Source: Woeseiaceae bacterium (GTDB taxonomy: Bacteria; Pseudomonadota; Gammaproteobacteria; Steroidobacterales; Woeseiaceae). Taken from it: 64,000 nucleotides of DNA. The stretch covers positions 62,001 through 126,000 of the forward strand of contig JAJFKT010000002.1 of NCBI GenBank assembly GCA_021773075.1, given 5' to 3'. Positions 59,913-64,000 of this stretch are shown here, piece by piece. The notes beneath the pieces are model-generated. The model saw only the letters and a list, made by a program, of their open reading frames with translations, had not been told where the DNA came from and did no database searches. The position numbers and the translations under genes were made by a program. How positions within the stretch are numbered: position 1 is the stretch's first letter; each line of letters starts with the position of its first letter.

Positions 59913-61328
59913 CTACACTGTTTGCAGTTTCCATGTGCCTTTTCGAAACATGATAACGGCGAGCACCGTTAGCAGCGACTCGGCGACAACGATAGCGATG
60001 AAGGCGCCATTCGGTTGCAACGGCGTTTTGGTCGCCAGAAAGTAGGCCAGCGGAATTTGTAGCAGCCAAAAGCAGATGAAGTTCAGGATGGCCGGAGTTG
60101 TCGTGTCGCCGGCGCCATTTAGGGCTTGAACCACGACCATGCCAATGGCGTACATTGGAAAACCAATACTCAGGATTTGCAGACAACTTGTACCCCAGCG
60201 AAGTACGTCGGGTTCGTCCGTAAAAAGCCCGGTAATGAATCCTGCAAATATCAAAAGAAACACGCCCGTTCCCGACATGAAAATAGCGTTGTATTTAGCG
60301 GCCTTCCAGGCGGACTTCTCCGCTCGCTCTGCTTGAGCAGCGCCCAGATTTTGGCCGACAAGCGTCGCTGCGGCATTTCCCAGCCCCCAGGCAGGCAGGA
60401 ACACAAACTCCATCATCCGCAGCGCGATCGTGTACGCCGCAATCGCAGCGCTGCCATAAATGGATACGATGCGCATAACGCCAATCCAGCTGGCGGTCGC
60501 GATGAGAAACTGGCCGATACCGCCCAGTGAAATTCTTACTATACGCAAGGCAAGCGGGGCGTTGAATTTCAGATATTGAATATGAAATTCGATCCGCCCG
60601 CGGCCATCCATTAAGTACCAGAGCTGGTAGAGCACGCCAGTACCGCGACCGATTGTGGTTGCGACGGCGGCTCCGGTAACGCCCATCTCGGGAAACGGCC
60701 CGAGTCCGAAAATAAGGCAAGGGTCGAGAACGATATTGATACCGTTCGCGATCCACAAGGATCGCAAAGCGACGGTTGCGTCGCCAGCACCCCGGAATGC
60801 TGCGTTTAGCAAAAACAAATAAATGATGCTTACGGACCCACCCAAAATAACGGCAGTGAAACCGACGCCTTGTTCTATGACGCCTTCGGAAGCCCCCATC
60901 ATCTCCAGCAGATCGCGCGCGTAAGCAACTCCGGCTATACCGATTACGATAGACAGAAAGGCGCCAATCCAGATTGCCTGCCCAGTGACCTCGGCGGCGC
61001 CGGTGGTGTCATTCGCTCCGATTCGCCGCGAAACCATTGCGGTAACACCCACGCCGAGACCAATTGCTGTTCCGTAGAGGACCGTGATCAGTGCCTCGGT
61101 GATGCCAACGGCTGCAACAGCGTCTGTACCAAGTCGAGAAACAAAAGCGATGTCAACAACGGCGAATATCGATTCCATCGCCATTTCGAGCATCATCGGA
61201 ATCGCCAGCATCCCCAGCGCGCGCCCGATTGGCCCGGTGGTGAAGTCTTCGTCGTTGTCTTGCACAGCCTCCCGAACAAATGCTGTGCCGCGTCGCCATA
61301 CAGATTGTTGTTCGCTCGTAGACTTCAT
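59913..61328 (-). CDS. MATE-family efflux transporter
   Basis: 471 residues with twelve helices; landmarks LAIPMMLEMAMESIFAVVDI near the start and LGTDAVAAVGITEALIT, the second-half repeat IYGSAAIAAYTIALRMMEF, and LVGQNLGAAQAERAEKSAW. MATE proteins export cationic drugs or metabolites using sodium or proton gradients. It starts 45 bp from the divergent small membrane gene. A single-gene unit by spacing, 40 bp before the DUF4760-like gene. Confidence 0.88.
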   Translation of the reverse strand: MKSTSEQQSVWRRGTAFVREAVQDNDEDFTTGPIGRALGMLAIPMMLEMAMESIFAVVDIAFVSRLGTDAVAAVGITEALITVLYGTAIGLGVGVTAMVSRRIGANDTTGAAEVTGQAIWIGAFLSIVIGIAGVAYARDLLEMMGASEGVIEQGVGFTAVILGGSVSIIYLFLLNAAFRGAGDATVALRSLWIANGINIVLDPCLIFGLGPFPEMGVTGAAVATTIGRGTGVLYQLWYLMDGRGRIEFHIQYLKFNAPLALRIVRISLGGIGQFLIATASWIGVMRIVSIYGSAAIAAYTIALRMMEFVFLPAWGLGNAAATLVGQNLGAAQAERAEKSAWKAAKYNAIFMSGTGVFLLIFAGFITGLFTDEPDVLRWGTSCLQILSIGFPMYAIGMVVVQALNGAGDTTTPAILNFICFWLLQIPLAYFLATKTPLQPNGAFIAIVVAESLLTVLAVIMFRKGTWKLQTV

Positions 61329-61372
61329 TACAATGAATCGAAATGCAGTTTGCCGCTAGAAGGATTCATATA

Positions 61373-61528
61373 ATGCCCGATGGTTTGAAATATCTCCTGA
61401 TATTTATTGCTTTAGTCGTCGCATATACGATCGTTAAAGTTATTGGCTACATGCGGCAAAGTGATCGACAGTGGCAGCAAGTCGACAAGAGCAAACTGAA
61501 AGAGTGGGTAGACGATGAGGATGATTGA
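61373..61528 (+). CDS. small single-helix membrane protein
   Basis: 51 residues from ATG 61373, eight bases after AAGGA. One helix (YLLIFIALVVAYTIVKVIGY) with an acidic, Trp-containing tail (LKEWVDDEDD). Divergent from the MATE gene. No family recognised. Confidence 0.55.
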   Translation: MPDGLKYLLIFIALVVAYTIVKVIGYMRQSDRQWQQVDKSKLKEWVDDEDD

Positions 61529-61605
61529 CAAAAGTCCTCATGCTGCTATTTGTTTTCGCGCTGGTCTACGCATCCGTCGGCGACCTCGCCAATGAGGGCC
61601 ATTAG
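61525..61605 (+). CDS. possible 26-residue leader-like small protein
   Basis: TTG 61525 overlaps the stop of the preceding gene (TTGA) and gives MTKVLMLLFVFALVYASVGD plus six residues; ATG 61540 is an internal alternative. It looks like a signal peptide or single helix. No ribosome site other than the preceding coding end. It stops 2 bp before the convergent antiporter gene's end. Very uncertain. Confidence 0.25.
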   Translation: MTKVLMLLFVFALVYASVGDLANEGH

Positions 61606-61606
61606 C

Positions 61607-63376
61607 TCAGTCTGGAAACTTGTCTCTTCGCAACAGCGACTCAAGTTCCGAAGCGGTATCCTTGGACGACTGAATTAGCTTTTCTTCTGAGTCGTGTATT
61701 GCGTGTTGCTCAAGCAGCAGCTGTGAGTCACGCTCGCTAAAAGAGTCCACGATATGTTTCGCTTCCGCCGGTGATTGACCGAGCGCAGTTAGAACTTGCT
61801 CCGACATGGCCAAGCTCGACAACAGCGTTTCACGGAAAATGTGAAGCACACCAAGATCCATCAGTTTGTGGGCGTGACGTCGATTTCGCGCTCTCGCGAT
61901 TATCGTCAGGTTCGGGAAGTTTCGTATGACTGAGTCGGCAATCTTCATTGACTCTTCAAGATCGGAAATGGCTAGCACGAATATCTTCGCGTGCTCTGCT
62001 CCTGCCGCTCGTAGCAGGTCTAGCCGGGAAGCGTCGCCATAGTGTACGGTTGACCCGTAGCGCCGTACGAACTCTACCTGTGATGAGTCTCGCTCCAAAG
62101 CGGTAAATGAATAGCCAACAACGTTCATCATTCGACCAACGATTTGCCCAACACGACCAAAGCCGACGATCAAAACGTCATGATGATCGCTGACCATTTC
62201 ATCGAATTCGGGCTCTTCTTTCCGCTTTAGTCTTCCGCCAGCAAATTCTGCGGCGGCATATATGAAGGGCGTCAAAAGCATTGATATCGCGACGGCAAGT
62301 ATGAGTTCGTCGATAAGCGCGGGTGGGAGAACAGACTCTTTGGCAACGATAGCGAGGAGTACGAACGCGAATTCACCGCCTTGGGCAAGAACCGCGGCGA
62401 GCTTTAGCGCAGCACTACGATCACACATACCAAAAGGTCGCGCCAGCGCATAAAGAACCATTGCTTTCGTAAGCATCAATAATACGACGGCGATGATGAT
62501 GCGCGCGGGAACATTCAGCAGCAGTCCGACGTTTACCGACATCCCGACAGCAATAAAAAACAGTCCGAGCAAGAGTCCTTTGAATGGCGCGATGTCTGCC
62601 TCTAGCTGATGGCGATACTCGGTATCGGCCAACAACATTCCCGCCAGAAAAGCGCCCAACACCATCGACATTCCGACAGCCTGCATCAGTAGAGCCGCCC
62701 CGATGACAACAAGCAGTGCCGTCGCCGTGAAGATTTCGGGAATACCGGACCGCGCCGCAATTTTGAGCGTGGGTTGTAGAAGGTAGCGCCCGCCGAATAC
62801 AAGGCCAGCGATAGCAGCCACCATGATGGCTATTTGAGCGAAATTGATCCCGTCATCAAATGATGCGTTGCTGCCAAGCAGTGGCATCAGGGCGATTAAT
62901 GGTATTGCCGCGAGATCCTGAAATAGCAAGATTGAAAACGCGGCTCGTCCGTGAGTCGTTGGGAGTTGTTTTTTCTCGGCTAGCATTTGTAAGACGAATG
63001 CCGTCGAAGAGAGCGCCAGAACAAGGCCGACTACGACGGCTGCGCTAGGGCCAAAACCGAACAACCAGGCGACCAGCGCGATCGCTGCAGCTGATAGTAT
63101 GACCTGTGCTGCACCCAGTCCAAATACCATGCGCCGCATTACCCAAAGCCGGGATGGCTTGAGTTCGAGGCCGACTATGAACAGCAGAAATACGACCCCA
63201 AGTTCCGCAAAGTGAAGTATGTGATCGGGATCGCGGATGAATGCAAGGCCAAACGGACCTATCGCAATTCCCGCCGCGAGATATCCGAGGACAGATCCCA
63301 AACCGAGCCGGCGGCTAAGTGGTACTGCGATTACTGCGGCGAGCAGGTAGATCAGTGTCTCTGCGAGCAGGGTCAT
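61607..63376 (-). CDS. CPA2 monovalent cation:proton antiporter with RCK domain (KefB/C-like)
   Basis: 589 residues. About twelve helices (LGSVLGYLAAGIAIGPFGLA, FLLFIVGLELKPSRLW, LVLALSSTAFVLQMLAEKKQ, FQDLAAIPLIALMPLLG) followed by an RCK_N domain (HHDVLIVGFGRVGQIVGRMM, GDASRLDLLRAAGA, ARNRRHAHKL). HGRAAFSILLFQDLAAIP is the antiporter core with Q/D pair. It exchanges potassium for protons and is gated by nucleotide or glutathione ligand at the RCK domain. No ancillary KefF/G is adjacent. Confidence 0.9.
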   Translation of the reverse strand: MTLLAETLIYLLAAVIAVPLSRRLGLGSVLGYLAAGIAIGPFGLAFIRDPDHILHFAELGVVFLLFIVGLELKPSRLWVMRRMVFGLGAAQVILSAAAIALVAWLFGFGPSAAVVVGLVLALSSTAFVLQMLAEKKQLPTTHGRAAFSILLFQDLAAIPLIALMPLLGSNASFDDGINFAQIAIMVAAIAGLVFGGRYLLQPTLKIAARSGIPEIFTATALLVVIGAALLMQAVGMSMVLGAFLAGMLLADTEYRHQLEADIAPFKGLLLGLFFIAVGMSVNVGLLLNVPARIIIAVVLLMLTKAMVLYALARPFGMCDRSAALKLAAVLAQGGEFAFVLLAIVAKESVLPPALIDELILAVAISMLLTPFIYAAAEFAGGRLKRKEEPEFDEMVSDHHDVLIVGFGRVGQIVGRMMNVVGYSFTALERDSSQVEFVRRYGSTVHYGDASRLDLLRAAGAEHAKIFVLAISDLEESMKIADSVIRNFPNLTIIARARNRRHAHKLMDLGVLHIFRETLLSSLAMSEQVLTALGQSPAEAKHIVDSFSERDSQLLLEQHAIHDSEEKLIQSSKDTASELESLLRRDKFPD

Positions 63377-63515
63377 GTGTGGTCCGAGGTTAAGCGCAGG
63401 TAAGCGAGCAGTCTAATGCAGGCATCGCCAATTGCCGCAATTTTCTATTACACTTGGCTACGCTGGTAATGCATGTATTGCTGGGGGTTAACATCGGTTG
63501 GACAGGATATAGCGT

Positions 63516-64000
63516 ATGTACAGATTGAAGTCTTTACACACCAGAATCGCAGGATTCGTTGTGCTTATCGCAATGATGCTGGCAGCTTGTGAGTCCGGTC
63601 AGCCCGGCGCCGATGAGGAGGCCCTCGAGGCGGCGCGCGCTAACGTCGACGCGATGTCGCGGGAGCACGCCGACGACACGACAGAGCCAAGTCCTGCCGC
63701 AGCGGTAATACCCGAGCGGGCAGTGATCTCACAAACAATGGCGTACACCGAAGTCGATGATGAGTTGATATACGGTTACTTCTCGGCGCCTGCGGACATG
63801 TTTGAACCGTTGCCAGCGGTCATTATGATCCACGAGTGGTGGGGTCTGAACGACAACATCCGTGCGATGGCCGATCGCCTCGCCGCCGAGGGTTACATCG
63901 TTTTTGCCGTGGACCTGTTCAGCGGCAAAGTTGCAAATACTCCCGGCGAAGCTCGGGTACTGATGATGAATGCGATAGAGGAACCGGAAGCGGCTGAGCA
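63516..64000 (+). CDS. dienelactone hydrolase family lipoprotein, 5' part (cut by window end)
   Basis: Open to the end of the window, with ATG 63516 after AGGAT. The lipobox is LAAC (cysteine at 25) and a low-complexity acidic linker follows. The hydrolase part starts near residue 90: LIYGYFSAPADMFEPLPAVI, then MIHEWWGLNDNIRAMADRLA and the VFAVDLFSGKVANTPGE pattern. The nucleophile cysteine would lie beyond base 64000. A second family member is at 37361. Periplasmic or outer-membrane location predicted. Confidence 0.82.
   Translation, partial: MYRLKSLHTRIAGFVVLIAMMLAACESGQPGADEEALEAARANVDAMSREHADDTTEPSPAAAVIPERAVISQTMAYTEVDDELIYGYFSAPADMFEPLPAVIMIHEWWGLNDNIRAMADRLAAEGYIVFAVDLFSGKVANTPGEARVLMMNAIEEPEAAE

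Noticed and set aside
1..64000. CRISPR array, tRNA, prophage or intact insertion sequence
   Set aside because: No regular direct-repeat array, no cloverleaf with CCA-like end, and no phage structural or transposase genes were seen by reading both strands; a tRNAscan or ISfinder run could still find something I missed.

Overview
The window looks like chromosome of a free-living, aerobic Gammaproteobacterium, probably marine. This rests on the gene families (RND pumps, TonB/ExbD pieces, DUF1501/DUF1800 pair, YpfJ, DUF819, CPA2 antiporter, a GlyGly-CTERM-like surface protein), dense operons with ATGA/TAATG junctions, and mixed strand use. I cannot name the species. No rRNA, tRNA, CRISPR array, intact insertion sequence or prophage was seen.

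Bases 1-17.4 kb: the 3' end of a dihydroorotase gene, then a three-gene operon for a 2-oxoacid:ferredoxin oxidoreductase with its own GltD-like flavoprotein/ferredoxin subunit, an orphan ExbD, a DUF2330 + RnfD-like membrane pair, a DUF1501/DUF1800 pair, a small ECF sigma-factor operon, a cysteine-desulfurase-like aminotransferase, an internally duplicated secreted protein, and a TerB-like protein. Between the last two lies a tiny minus-strand transcription unit (promoter, very extended Shine-Dalgarno, 26-codon ORF, terminator) whose ribosome-binding site can pair with a sequence just after its stop codon.

17.4-31.1 kb is an efflux island, all on the minus strand. A PadR regulator heads an adaptor + RND pump operon. 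A second operon has two paralogous lipoprotein adaptors followed by two RND pumps. No outer-membrane TolC-type gene is present. Palindromic AT-rich sites sit over the padR promoter, and a perfect 9-bp dyad lies between the two efflux operons.

31.2-42 kb is mostly metabolic and envelope genes: FAD-dependent oxidase, YpfJ zinc peptidase, threonine-dehydratase-like enzyme, amidohydrolase, a DGSGSI-repeat beta-solenoid, CBS protein, dienelactone hydrolase, TPR, an anchorless TonB domain, FolD, an alkaline-ceramidase-like membrane protein and a lipoprotein hydrolase.

42-53.6 kb is an accessory region. Every convincing gene points the same way (minus), most encode small or unrecognised proteins (methyltransferases, PaaK-like ligase, SnoaL-like, alpha/beta hydrolase, HEPN protein, ankyrin protein, thioredoxin-like protein, orphan lipoproteins), and most neighbours are separated by 90-450 bp spacers with degenerate repeats sharing words such as GGCCGTT, GCAGCC and TTCGGCC. 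At its left edge a 3'-terminal group II intron remnant (domain V and VI) abuts one repeat copy. It resembles a cassette array, but I find no integrase and no convincing attC core pairs.

53.6-64 kb returns to ordinary chromosome: acyltransferase, Imm10-like, DUF1272 and GIY-YIG genes in one overlapping operon, then MBL hydrolase, DUF819, NERD, ABC ATPase, a DUF4760-like protein, a MATE pump, a Kef-type antiporter, and the start of a lipoprotein dienelactone hydrolase cut by the window end.
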